Assembly: GCA_035620975.1 (NCBI GenBank)
Contig: DASPFV010000221.1
Location: 12,885-76,884 of the forward strand
Direction of reading: 5' to 3'
Source: DASPFV01 sp035620975
GTDB taxonomy: Bacteria; Acidobacteriota; Vicinamibacteria; Vicinamibacterales; 2-12-FULL-66-21
DNA: 64,000 bases
Shown here: piece by piece, positions 7,642 to 15,859 of the stretch
Layout of the letters: every line of letters begins with the position of its first letter
Position numbering within the stretch: position 1 is the first letter of the stretch
Position numbers and translations under genes: made by a program
Notes under the pieces: model-generated
Seen by the model: the letters and a program-made list of their open reading frames with translations, nothing else
Told to the model about the DNA's origin: nothing
Databases searched by the model: none

Positions 7642-9789
7642 GTGGACACGAACGCCCCCGCAACGCCTGGGATTCCTGGTCGGCTGGCCCGCCTGCCGGA
7701 GCTGGCCAACGACCTGTGGTGGACCTGGAATCCGCAAGCCCGTGAAGTCTTCCGCCGGCTCGACTACCCGCTGTGGCGCCAGACGGCACACAACCCCGTG
7801 CTGATGCTCAAGCTCATCCCGCAGGACCTGCTCGCGCGAGCCGCGGCCGATCCCGGATTCCTGGTCCTGTACGACGAAGCCATGGCGGCGCTGGATCGCG
7901 CGCGAAGCGCCCGCGACACCTGGTGGCTCGATCGCATGCCGGACCTGCAGGGGCCCATCGCCTACTTCTCGGCGGAATTCGCGCTTCACCAGTCGCTGCC
8001 GATCTATGCCGGGGGGCTCGGGGTCCTCGCCGGCGATCACTGCAAGGAAGCCAGCGACCTCGGGATTCCACTGATTGGCGTCGGGTTCATGTATCCACAG
8101 GGCTATTTTCACCAGCTCGTCTCGGCGGAGGGCTGGCAGCAGGAGGTCTACGAGCGGCTGAACTGGACGGACGCCCCGATCGAGCAGGCGACCACGGCGG
8201 AGGGCAAGCCCTGCATCATCGCAGTGCCGCTCGGCAGCCGCAGCGTCCTGGTTTCGGTGTGGCGCGTACGGCTCGGACGCGTGAAGCTGTATCTGCTGGA
8301 TACCGACCTCGAGGAGAACGCTCCCTGGGACCGGGAGCTCTCGGCGCGTCTCTACGGCGGGGACCGCGAGACGCGAATCCAGCAGGAGATCATCCTGGGC
8401 ATCGGCGGCGTCCGCGCCCTGCGCGTGCTCGGGTCGGCGCCGGCGGCGTGGCACCTCAACGAGGGGCATGCCGCGTTCGTCGTGCTGCAGCGCATCCGCG
8501 ATCTCATCGAGGGGGGGCAGACCTTCGAGGCCGCCCTCGAGGAGGTGCGCCAGACGACCATCTTCACGACGCACACGCCGGTCCCGGCCGGGCACGACGC
8601 GTTCCCGTTCAACCTCGTCGAGACCCACCTGGCGGGGGCCTGGGGCACCCTCGGCAACTACCGCGACCAGTTCATGGCGCTCGGGCACTACGACAACGGG
8701 AGCGGTCCGCTGTTCAACATGACCGCCCTCGCGCTCCGGACGTCGCGATACGTGAACGGCGTCTCCCAGCTGCACGGGCAGGTCACCAGGGAGATGTGGG
8801 CGCCCATCTGGCCCGGCACAAAGGAGGACGACCGGCCGGTGCGCGCCATCACCAACGGAGTGCACATCCCAACCTGGCTCTCGGCGGAGCTCACCGCGCT
8901 GTTCGACGAGTACCTGCCGGCCGACTGGAGGGACCGCCACGACGACCCTGGTGTGTGGGCGAGGGTCCTCGAGATCCCGGACTCGGAGCTCTGGACCGCC
9001 CGCCAGGCCCTGCGCCAGTATCTCTTCGCGTTCATCCGGGAGCGGGCCCGCCAGCGATGGAAGCAAGAACACGTCAGCGCCGCCAGAGTCGTCGCGGCCG
9101 GCACGCTCCTCGATCCCAACGCGCTCACCATCGGCTTCGCGCGACGGTTCACCGGCTACAAGCGATCGGAGCTGATCTTCCGTGATCCGGATCGCCTGCT
9201 GCGCATCCTGACCGCCTCGCGCCGACCGGTGCAGATCATCTTCGCAGGCAAGGCGCACCCGGCCGACGAGACCGGCAAGCACCTCATCCAGCAGGTCTAC
9301 CGGCGCGCCGTGGACCCGATGTTCGGCGGCCGAATCGCCTTCGTGGACGATTACGATCTGCACGTGGCGCATTTCCTCGCGCAGGGATGCGACGTCTGGC
9401 TCAACAACCCCCGCAAGCCGCTCGAGGCCTCCGGCACGAGCGGGATGAAGGCCTCCCTGAACGGCGTGCCCCATCTCAGCGTCGGCGACGGGTGGTGGGC
9501 CGAGGGCTACGAGGGCGGCAACGGCTGGATCATCGAGGGGCGAACCGACCCGGCGGACCCTGACGGCGCCGACGCGGCCGACGCCGAGGCCCTCTACCAG
9601 CTGCTCGAGCGCGAGGTCGTACCGAGGTTCTACGATCACGATCCCCTCGGCACCCCGCATCGCTGGCTGCTCATTGTCCGCCAGGCCATCATGTCCGTCG
9701 CGCCCCGCTTCAGCGCGCGCCGCATGCTGAAGCAATACGCGAGCGAGATGTACTCGAAGGCGATGGCTCAGGCCGTCCGGTTCCCCTGA
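7642..9789 (+). CDS. glgP: Alpha-glucan (glycogen/maltodextrin) phosphorylase, short GT35 type
   Basis: Releases glucose-1-phosphate from the non-reducing ends of alpha-1,4-glucans. The 715-residue product has the N-terminal region of the 'alpha-glucan family phosphorylase' subgroup (LPELANDLWWTWNP) and the catalytic PLP segment EASGTSGMKASLNG, with Lys603 as the cofactor lysine. It also has AEFALHQSLPIYAGGLGVLAGDH, cut here to AEFALHQSLP, and HLNEGHAAF. The GTG at 7642 is preceded by GGAG at 6-9 nt. No other glycogen gene is in the window. A 779-codon reading frame on the opposite strand is a shadow. Confidence 0.93.
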   Translation: MDTNAPATPGIPGRLARLPELANDLWWTWNPQAREVFRRLDYPLWRQTAHNPVLMLKLIPQDLLARAAADPGFLVLYDEAMAALDRARSARDTWWLDRMPDLQGPIAYFSAEFALHQSLPIYAGGLGVLAGDHCKEASDLGIPLIGVGFMYPQGYFHQLVSAEGWQQEVYERLNWTDAPIEQATTAEGKPCIIAVPLGSRSVLVSVWRVRLGRVKLYLLDTDLEENAPWDRELSARLYGGDRETRIQQEIILGIGGVRALRVLGSAPAAWHLNEGHAAFVVLQRIRDLIEGGQTFEAALEEVRQTTIFTTHTPVPAGHDAFPFNLVETHLAGAWGTLGNYRDQFMALGHYDNGSGPLFNMTALALRTSRYVNGVSQLHGQVTREMWAPIWPGTKEDDRPVRAITNGVHIPTWLSAELTALFDEYLPADWRDRHDDPGVWARVLEIPDSELWTARQALRQYLFAFIRERARQRWKQEHVSAARVVAAGTLLDPNALTIGFARRFTGYKRSELIFRDPDRLLRILTASRRPVQIIFAGKAHPADETGKHLIQQVYRRAVDPMFGGRIAFVDDYDLHVAHFLAQGCDVWLNNPRKPLEASGTSGMKASLNGVPHLSVGDGWWAEGYEGGNGWIIEGRTDPADPDGADAADAEALYQLLEREVVPRFYDHDPLGTPHRWLLIVRQAIMSVAPRFSARRMLKQYASEMYSKAMAQAVRFP

Positions 9790-9847
9790 GTCGCGGAACA
9801 GTGCTCTGCGGCCCGCGTTTCTCAGCGGCCTCCGCCAGCCGGAGTGC

Positions 9848-9853
9848 TAAGAT
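9848..9853 (+). promoter_or_regulatory. -10-like box (TAAGAT) 6 nt before a start codon
   Basis: TAAGAT is followed by six bases and then the ATG at 9860, so transcription would begin at or next to the ATG. No Shine-Dalgarno sequence is present. This suggests a leaderless transcript; the -35 is not clear. Confidence 0.35.
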
Positions 9854-9859
9854 CGGGCG

Positions 9860-10318
9860 ATGTCTCGAAAGACGGTGGCCCAGACGCGCTGTGCGCTGTG
9901 CGGTGCCAAGGACGTATCAGAGCCGCGCGGCGAAGAGCGGTACTGCCGCGACTGCTGGGACAAGAAGATCGCGGTCGAGGAGATCGTCGCCCGCGAGTTC
10001 GCGCTCAAGCGCTACATCCGCGCGCACAGCGCCGAGAAGTACCTCATCTACCACTCGACCCTGAAGCGCCCCTGCGGGCAGCTCATCGTGGTCGACGACG
10101 GGTACGATCTGTTCCTGACGATGGTGCTCTATCCGAGCTTCACGTGGGACGAGGCGGCCTACCACCTGGACGGCGATCCCGAAGGGCGCACCTTTGCGGA
10201 GATCCTGGTCGACGTCGTCGCCGCCGAGGTCATCGAGCCGTGGGGTGGGGGCAAGTGGCACCTCGAGATCTTCCGCTCCTCCAGCCCGGAACCGGAGGAC
10301 TGGAACGGAGAGATGTAG
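9860..10318 (+). CDS. Small protein with N-terminal zinc-ribbon-like motif, function unknown
   Basis: I do not recognise this 152-residue protein. Residues 12-35 hold a Cys pattern C-A-L-C ... C-R-D-C that looks like a four-Cys zinc ribbon. The remainder is a soluble mixed alpha/beta domain with many aromatic and acidic residues (YDLFLTMVLYPSFTWDEAAYHL) and no signal peptide or membrane helix. It lies alone between glgP and a secreted protein on the same strand, with a TAAGAT box 6 nt before its ATG. Real-gene evidence is the clean start, its own promoter-like element and a non-shadow amino-acid composition. Confidence 0.6.
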   Translation: MSRKTVAQTRCALCGAKDVSEPRGEERYCRDCWDKKIAVEEIVAREFALKRYIRAHSAEKYLIYHSTLKRPCGQLIVVDDGYDLFLTMVLYPSFTWDEAAYHLDGDPEGRTFAEILVDVVAAEVIEPWGGGKWHLEIFRSSSPEPEDWNGEM

Positions 10319-10323
10319 CGGCC

Positions 10324-10329
10324 TATAAT
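10324..10329 (+). promoter_or_regulatory. -10 box (TATAAT) upstream of the secreted protein gene
   Basis: Perfect TATAAT 32 nt before the ATG at 10362. A poor -35 (TGGAAC) lies 17 nt upstream, inside the end of the preceding gene. Confidence 0.5.
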
Positions 10330-10361
10330 CTGGCCAACCCATTGAATTTCGGGAGGTGGCC

Positions 10362-10811
10362 ATGACCCGCCGTGTCGTAGTACCGGCTCTCGCGTTCGCC
10401 TTCTCCGTGTTCGTTTGCGCCGCAGCCTACGGCCAGGCGCAGCCCGCGGCCCCCGCGGCCCCCGCTCCTGCGGCACAGGCCAAGTGGATTCCGCCGATCA
10501 AGGGTGTCGCGACGATCGAGGTCATCCGCGGGAAGCCCGCGCGGAAGGGCAACGAAATCGTCACGATCCTCAAGATCAAGAACACGTCGAAGGGACCCAT
10601 TGCGTTGCTGGGGGTCGACGAGTACTGGTACAACCAGAAGCGCGAGGTGGTCTCCGGCGACAGCGAGAAGGTGAAGCGCCTGATCAACCCCGGAGAGATC
10701 GTCGAGGTCACGATGAGCTCGCCGTGGAAGGAAGGTTTGTACACGAATCAGTACGTCTTCAACCACGCCAACGGGAAGATCGACGCCAAAGCCGTTCAGA
10801 AGTTCCAATAG
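10362..10811 (+). CDS. Secreted protein with FxLYD-like domain, function unknown
   Basis: A 149-residue exported protein. The signal peptide spans residues 1-25 (hydrophobic core ALAFAFSVFVCAAA, cleavage after AYGQA), followed by a Pro/Ala spacer. The mature domain (KIKNTSKGPIALLGVDEY ... NPGEIVEVTM) resembles the FxLYD/extracellular beta-sandwich pattern, in which a conserved N-x-S-x-x-x-I strand is followed by a Pro-Gly turn. The ATG at 10362 is chosen because GGGAGG lies 5 nt upstream; the GTG at 10356 overlaps that site. No function can be assigned. Confidence 0.68.
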   Translation: MTRRVVVPALAFAFSVFVCAAAYGQAQPAAPAAPAPAAQAKWIPPIKGVATIEVIRGKPARKGNEIVTILKIKNTSKGPIALLGVDEYWYNQKREVVSGDSEKVKRLINPGEIVEVTMSSPWKEGLYTNQYVFNHANGKIDAKAVQKFQ

Positions 10812-10932
10812 AGCCGGGTCCCGGGCAGACGGGCTCCGTGTGCGCCTGCGCGGTTCGGAGGCGGGCGAAAAGGCCCGCGTGCCGCCTTCGGGCCGAAGGC
10901 GCTCCGGGCGAGGCCCACGTGAGAATGCGCGC

Positions 10933-11457
10933 ATGGACGATCTACGGTTCCCCATCGGCCGGTTCACCGTCGACCAGAACGTCACGCCCGACAGGCGCCG
11001 CGCCTGGATCCGGCGGGTCGCCGAGGCGCCTGCCGCGCTCCGGAAAGCGGTGGAAGGGCTCGACGAGCCCCGGCTGAGGACGCCGTACCGCCCGGACGGA
11101 TGGACGCTCCGCCAGGTGGTGCACCACGTCCCCGAGAGCCACATGAACGCGTACGTGCGCTTCAAGCTCGCGCTGACCGAAGACAATCCCACCATCAAGC
11201 CGTACGACCAGGCGGCCTGGGCGACCGTGGCCGACACCGATCGGACGCCCGTTCACGTCTCGCTCGACCTGCTCGACGCGCTGCACCAGCGCTGGGTGAT
11301 CCTGCTCGAGTCGATGCAGCCCGCGGATTTCTCGCGGCGCCTCGTCCACCCCGAACATGGTCAGCTCGACCTCGACTGGATACTGCAGTTCTACGCCTGG
11401 CACGGTCATCACCACGCGGCCCAGATTGCCGGCCTGAGGGCACGGGAGGGCTGGTAG
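10933..11457 (+). CDS. DinB/YfiT-like putative metal-dependent hydrolase or thiol transferase
   Basis: A four-helix-bundle DinB-fold protein of 174 residues. Likely metal ligands are in QVVHHVPESH and in WHGHHHAAQI near the C-terminus, the spacing seen in YfiT/BstA proteins, which bind nickel or zinc. FPIGRF near the N-terminus is a YfiT-subgroup signature. Some relatives are bacillithiol S-transferases, others have no assigned reaction, so the substrate is open. The ATG at 10933 begins the conserved region. Its stop is 2 nt from the stop of the convergent PrcB-DUF4870 gene. Confidence 0.8.
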   Translation: MDDLRFPIGRFTVDQNVTPDRRRAWIRRVAEAPAALRKAVEGLDEPRLRTPYRPDGWTLRQVVHHVPESHMNAYVRFKLALTEDNPTIKPYDQAAWATVADTDRTPVHVSLDLLDALHQRWVILLESMQPADFSRRLVHPEHGQLDLDWILQFYAWHGHHHAAQIAGLRAREGW

Positions 11458-11459
11458 GC

Positions 11460-12245
11460 TCAGCCCTGGAGGCGCGCCCAGCGCGCGGCGTAGACGCCGG
11501 CGATTGGCAGCTTCCAAAGGCGGCCCTTGTACGCCTGGAACAGGCAGGCGGCCCAGATGAGCAGCCAGGCCACTCCGGTTGCCGCGGCGAGCCAGAGCAG
11601 GGCCCAGAAGGCAGCGGGCGACACGAGCAGCAGAAGGAACGCGAGCAGCAGGAAGAGGAGCCCGGCCAGGCTCAGCACGCCCAGCCCGACGAGCGCCTGG
11701 AAGGCGTGGAAGCGGACGAACCGGCTCGACTGCTCGAGAGCCAGCAGGAGCGCGCCCGAAAGGGGCCCTGCCAGATAGGCCAGCACCGCCGCCGTCCGCG
11801 GGGAGAGCCCCGTCGAGGAAGGCGCCGCCTCATGCCGGCGCGGCGGCGTCGATGCCCTCATCGCAGCGGCGGGAACCGCGTCGGCAGCCTCGAAGCGCAC
11901 GGCCCCGTCGTAGCGCGGGACCGTGACGATGTGAAAGGGAGACGAGAGGATCTGGGCCGCCATCGCAGAGGCCGGCGGATGACGCTCGGTGACGAGCAGG
12001 ACGAGGGCGGCGCCGTCGCGCCGCGTCCCCGAGATGGCGATTTCCCACCCCGGGGTGGGCCGCTCGCCGGCGAAGGCGGCGGCCACCATCCTCGTGTCGA
12101 AGTCGACAACCGGCGGCGCGAGCTCCGGGCCGGCATGCGCCCGCCACAGCTCGCGCCACTCTTCCTCCGTCCGCAGGATCTGGCGGTGGGCCGTCGTGAC
12201 CCGGCTCCCCTCTCCATAGCCGATCGTCTCGATGGCGCTCGTCAC
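11460..12245 (-). CDS. PrcB-like domain fused to DUF4870 (Tic20-like) membrane domain
   Basis: A two-domain protein of 261 residues. Residues 1-115 resemble the protease-complex PrcB C-terminal domain (TEEEWRELWRAHAG, the segment VDFDTRMVAAAFAGERPTPG, then a basic beta-strand end). Residues about 150-261 match DUF4870, a three-to-four helix membrane domain (AVLAYLAGPLSGALLL, RFHAFQALVGLG). There is no N-terminal signal, so the PrcB-like part is probably cytoplasmic, although PrcB domains are usually extracytoplasmic. The start is a GTG overlapping the TGA of the VWFA gene by 4 nt (GTGA), implying translational coupling. I know no defined function for this fusion. Confidence 0.7.
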   Translation of the reverse strand: MTSAIETIGYGEGSRVTTAHRQILRTEEEWRELWRAHAGPELAPPVVDFDTRMVAAAFAGERPTPGWEIAISGTRRDGAALVLLVTERHPPASAMAAQILSSPFHIVTVPRYDGAVRFEAADAVPAAAMRASTPPRRHEAAPSSTGLSPRTAAVLAYLAGPLSGALLLALEQSSRFVRFHAFQALVGLGVLSLAGLLFLLLAFLLLLVSPAAFWALLWLAAATGVAWLLIWAACLFQAYKGRLWKLPIAGVYAARWARLQG

Positions 12246-14323
12246 CGGACCCTGAACTCCAGCTCACGCGAGATCGCGCTGCCGCCCGAGAGGAACGACT
12301 GCGCTTCGACGCGCAGGACGTAGCGGCCCGGTGCGACGCCGGTCAGCGGGATCGTCGTGACGTAGCCGTAGCCGCCGCCTCCCTTGAGCTCCTCGCTCCT
12401 GCGTTCGTCGGCCGTCGTGAAGATCACCCTCCCGTCGTCGGCCAGCATCGTCGCCCGAATCGTCACCCGGTGAGGCGTCGAGACCCGGTTGTCGTACACC
12501 TCTGTGAAGAGCGACAGGGTATCGCCGTGCGGGAACTCCCGGGCTGCGGCCGGCGGCGCCGGCAGGATGTCCTTGAAATCCGGGTCCGGGTTCGCCGTCG
12601 GCATCCGGCTGGCGGACGCGGACGTGAGCAGGATGCCGCTCATCGCCAGATCCCCCTTCGAAAAATCGGGGACGTCCAGATCGAGCGTGACGGAGCCGAG
12701 GAGCCCGCTGCCCGCGTCCCGGGCGCCGACGCGGAGCTGGTACCGCCCCGGCGGTACGTCGAGCCGCCGCGTGAGGCGTACCCCGTGCTGCGCCACGAGC
12801 GCCTGCGTCTGCGGCCTGAGGCGCAGCTCCGCGAGATTGCGGCCGCCGTCGCGCACCTTCCCGGTCTGATCAATCGCGACGACGGCGACCTCGATGTCGT
12901 CGCTCATCACCTCGCCCTTCGGAGTGAATCGCAGCCGGGCGCCTTCGACCTCCAGCGCGAGGAGGACGGAGGCGTTCGGCTCGCGTCCCTTGAGCGGCGC
13001 GGCAAAGACGCGCAGCCCGAGGCCGGTGACGGGAATCGGGCTGTCGACCGCCTCTCGCAGCTCGGGCGAGGTCTTCGCGTTCACCGGCGTCTCGGACGCC
13101 GGCCGGCCCCGGGGGGCGACATATCCCTTGCGGGCCCGCACCTGCAGCCCCGGCTGCCTGACGCGTACCTCGAGCCGGCGGAACCGGCCATCGCGTCGGG
13201 TGTCGCTCGAGTAGTAGCCGAGCACGTAGTAGCTGCTGTTCTCCCGCACGATGCGCGTGAACGTGTCCGCGAACTCGTTCCGGTTCACGGCCGCGAACCC
13301 GCCCGTCTCGTCGGAGATCACACGGAGGCTGTCCTGCGACAGCCGCAGCTCGTTCTGAAGGTTCGTCAGGCCGATCGAGTTGTCCTCCGGCAGGCTCTGG
13401 ATCGACATGATCTCGTCGGAGAGGGCCCCGAGACCCCTCGCGTCGATGCCGTAGAAGCTGACGTTGGCCCGGGTGGCCGCCGCGATGGCATCCTGCGTCT
13501 CGTGCATGATGTCGGACGCGTACTGGTTCTGGATCGGATTCGTGATGTCGTAATCGATCCCCTCGCTGAAGAACAGGACGGCCTTCCGGCGGCCGCGGAT
13601 GCCCGTCATGTAGTTGGCCACCGACTCCAGCGTCGCCAGGGTGTTGCGCGCTTTGAAGGCCCGCTCGGCCTCGCCGGGGTCGCGTGGGGCGTTCCCCGAG
13701 CGCATGTCCCGCTGACGGTAATAGTCGTCGATTCGCTCGAGTGTCGCCGACCGCAGCTTCTGCCCCATGAACGCGTCGATAGCCTTCAGCAGCCGTGGCT
13801 TGCTGCTGGTGAACTCCTGGGCGGTGCCGCGGCCGCCGCCGGTGGTGAGGATGGCCACGAGGTCGTTGGCGCCGACGTGCCGCTCGACGAACTGCCGCGC
13901 GGCGGCTTTGACGCGCAGCGACCGCGCGGAGTGCGTGTGGAGGTCGTCGAGAATCAGCACGAACACCCGGCCGTCGAACTCCCGGGCGTTGCTCGCCACG
14001 TCCGGCTCGATCGGGGCAGTGGCGAACAGCGGCGGATCCGTGGGTTCCACCGGCAGATCGACGAGCGAGAACATCGACACCGACTGCGGCTTGCCGTCCT
14101 CGAAGACCTCGAAGTCCCCCTTCGTGAGCGTGCGCACGAAGTTTCCGTTCGCATCGGTGACGATCGCGTCGATCTCGACGTAGTTCACCTCCACCTTGAA
14201 GCGCACCGGCGGCTGCGGGTCGGCCGACGCGGGTGGTGGCGGCTGCGTGTCCTGCGGCTGCCCGGCGGGGGCCAGGGGAACCAGGAAGAAAAGGGTCGAC
14301 AGGATCAGAATCCTCGAGCGCAT
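12242..14323 (-). CDS. Secreted VWFA-related (Acidobacteria-type) domain protein
   Basis: A 693-residue exported protein. The signal peptide follows the ATG at 14323 (ILILSTLFFLVPLAPAG) and precedes a Pro-rich spacer. Then comes an N-terminal Ig-like module typical of this family (VNYVEIDAIVTDANGNFV ... LTKGDFEVFEDG) and a von Willebrand A-like domain (about 100-350). The MIDAS position reads LILDDLHTHS, so the usual D-x-S-x-S is not conserved. Two beta-sandwich regions follow. The longer start (TTG at 14350) lies inside the TATAAT box and is rejected. Probably an outer-surface or periplasmic binding protein. The gene is coupled to the PrcB-DUF4870 gene. Confidence 0.82.
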   Translation of the reverse strand: MRSRILILSTLFFLVPLAPAGQPQDTQPPPPASADPQPPVRFKVEVNYVEIDAIVTDANGNFVRTLTKGDFEVFEDGKPQSVSMFSLVDLPVEPTDPPLFATAPIEPDVASNAREFDGRVFVLILDDLHTHSARSLRVKAAARQFVERHVGANDLVAILTTGGGRGTAQEFTSSKPRLLKAIDAFMGQKLRSATLERIDDYYRQRDMRSGNAPRDPGEAERAFKARNTLATLESVANYMTGIRGRRKAVLFFSEGIDYDITNPIQNQYASDIMHETQDAIAAATRANVSFYGIDARGLGALSDEIMSIQSLPEDNSIGLTNLQNELRLSQDSLRVISDETGGFAAVNRNEFADTFTRIVRENSSYYVLGYYSSDTRRDGRFRRLEVRVRQPGLQVRARKGYVAPRGRPASETPVNAKTSPELREAVDSPIPVTGLGLRVFAAPLKGREPNASVLLALEVEGARLRFTPKGEVMSDDIEVAVVAIDQTGKVRDGGRNLAELRLRPQTQALVAQHGVRLTRRLDVPPGRYQLRVGARDAGSGLLGSVTLDLDVPDFSKGDLAMSGILLTSASASRMPTANPDPDFKDILPAPPAAAREFPHGDTLSLFTEVYDNRVSTPHRVTIRATMLADDGRVIFTTADERRSEELKGGGGYGYVTTIPLTGVAPGRYVLRVEAQSFLSGGSAISRELEFRVR

Positions 14324-14349
14324 GGCGTGTTCCGCGGCAGGCATCATCA

Positions 14350-14355
14350 ATTATA
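14350..14355 (-). promoter_or_regulatory. -10 box (TATAAT) of the VWFA gene
   Basis: Perfect TATAAT on the minus strand 26 nt before the ATG at 14323. It rules out the upstream TTG start. The -35 is not convincing. Confidence 0.5.
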
Positions 14356-14475
14356 GGACCGCCGTGACCTGGCGAAGGTTCCTCCGGTCTCGTGAACGCT
14401 GGCCACGGCAGCGGGCCGCCCCGGATGCCGGCCGGGGCCGCCCGTCCATCGTCCTATCCGGTACGGGGACGGCGG

Positions 14476-14481
14476 TATACT
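14476..14481 (+). promoter_or_regulatory. -10 box (TATACT) 7 nt before the M24 peptidase ATG
   Basis: TATACT, then seven bases, then ATG at 14489. Transcription would begin at the A of the ATG or one base before, so a leaderless mRNA is expected. No Shine-Dalgarno sequence is present. Confidence 0.5.
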
Positions 14482-14488
14482 CGAACCG

Positions 14489-15670
14489 ATGGCTTTGGCA
14501 ATCGAGGACGTGCAGCAGGCGCTCCGGGAGGACGGTCTCGACGGCTGGCTGCTCTACGACTTCCACGGGTCGAATCCGATTGCCGCCCGCGTGTCCGGCC
14601 TCGAGGGCTCTTCGAAGCTGGCGACACGACGCTGGTACTACCTGATACCCGCCGAGGGCACTCCACGGGGACTGGTCCACGCGATCGAGCGCCACAACCT
14701 CGACGGGCTGCCCGGCGACAAACGGCCGTATGCCGGGCGCGAGCAGCTGGCCGCCGGCCTCCGCGACCTGCTGCGCGGTGTCAGGCGGGTGGCCATGGAG
14801 TATTCGCCGGGCAACGCCATTCCCTACGTTTCGCGTGTGGACGCGGGGACGGTTGAGGCGGTGAAGGATCTGGGCGTCGCGGTGGTGTCCTCGGGAGACC
14901 TCGTGCAGCGCTTCGAGGCCGCCTGGTCCGACGCCATGCTTCGCACTCACGTGGCCGCGTCCGAGCGGCTCTACCGCATCAAGGACCGGGCGTTCGAGCT
15001 CATCCGGGCGAGCATGCAGAAGGGGCAGCCGCTGCTGGAAACAGACGTGCAGTCGGCGATGGTGGGCTGGTTCGAGGAGGAAGGCCTCGTCACCGACTCG
15101 CCGCCGATCGTCGCCGTGCAGGAACACGCCGGCAATCCCCATTACGGGCCGAGCCGCGACGCGCCCAGAGCCGTTCGTCACGGAGAGATCGTGCTGCTCG
15201 ACCTCTGGGGTAAGCTGGCGGAGACCGGCGCGGTGTTTGCTGACATCACGTGGGTGGGGTTCACCGGACAGCCCGTACCTGAGGAGTACGCCCGGGCGTT
15301 CTCGGCGGTCTGTGAGGGTCGGGATGCCGCCGTGGACCTCGTCGAGTCGGCGGTGCGCGAGGGTCGCGAGCTGCGCGGTTTCGAAGTGGACCGCGCCTGC
15401 CGCACGGTTATCGAACAGGCGGGGTACGGGCCCCGGTTCATCCACCGGACGGGCCACAGCCTCGGGGAGCACGTCCACGGCAACGGCGTCCATATGGACG
15501 ACTACGAAACGCACGACGACCGCCGGCTGATCCCGGGCACGGGATTTACGATCGAGCCTGGCATCTACACCGACCGCTTCGGCGTGCGCACCGAAATCAA
15601 CATGTTCGTCGGGCGCCGCGAGGCCCGCGTCACGGGCGAGCGCCAGCAGGCGATTGTCGAGCTGGTCTAA
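14489..15670 (+). CDS. M24 family metallopeptidase (Xaa-Pro aminopeptidase-like)
   Basis: A pita-bread-fold dinuclear metallopeptidase of 393 residues. Residues 1-160 form the creatinase-like N-terminal domain and the rest the catalytic domain. Metal-ligand positions are visible: Asp in LLDLWGKL, Asp in FADITW, His in HRTGHSLGEH, Glu in IEPGIY and Glu in RTEINMF. The product is expected to cleave X-Pro N-termini or be a dipeptidase; subfamily specificity cannot be read. It has no signal peptide and is cytoplasmic. The start ATG is fixed by a -10 box only 7 nt upstream. Confidence 0.87.
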   Translation: MALAIEDVQQALREDGLDGWLLYDFHGSNPIAARVSGLEGSSKLATRRWYYLIPAEGTPRGLVHAIERHNLDGLPGDKRPYAGREQLAAGLRDLLRGVRRVAMEYSPGNAIPYVSRVDAGTVEAVKDLGVAVVSSGDLVQRFEAAWSDAMLRTHVAASERLYRIKDRAFELIRASMQKGQPLLETDVQSAMVGWFEEEGLVTDSPPIVAVQEHAGNPHYGPSRDAPRAVRHGEIVLLDLWGKLAETGAVFADITWVGFTGQPVPEEYARAFSAVCEGRDAAVDLVESAVREGRELRGFEVDRACRTVIEQAGYGPRFIHRTGHSLGEHVHGNGVHMDDYETHDDRRLIPGTGFTIEPGIYTDRFGVRTEINMFVGRREARVTGERQQAIVELV

Positions 15671-15859
15671 CATGAAGCCGGGCGACCCGTCCGGCTTGGG
15701 GACTGGAAGGGCACACCCGGAACACGTTCTCGGTCGTGTGCGTGCTGCCACCCTCCGGGCTGACGGGCCACGTTCGGACCGGGATAGCTGGGGGGCCTGA
15801 ACTCGCGTCATCAGCGGCACGGGCCGGATCGTCAGCAAATGCGCCAGGGAGAAAGATCG

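Noticed and set aside
7396..9735. 779-codon open frame on the minus strand opposite glgP
   Set aside because: Codon-phase shadow: Arg/Asp/Gly/Val-rich translation with no domain signature, while the plus strand encodes a complete glycogen phosphorylase with its PLP lysine.
12470..14356. 628-codon plus-strand frame opposite the VWFA gene
   Set aside because: Arg/Asp/Val-rich antisense shadow; the minus strand has a signal peptide and VWFA domain in the coding frame.
15719..15745. ECF-sigma-like GGAAC-N16-CGTG upstream of degP
   Set aside because: The -10 is incomplete and the leader would exceed 100 nt; one weak match in a GC-rich region is not enough.
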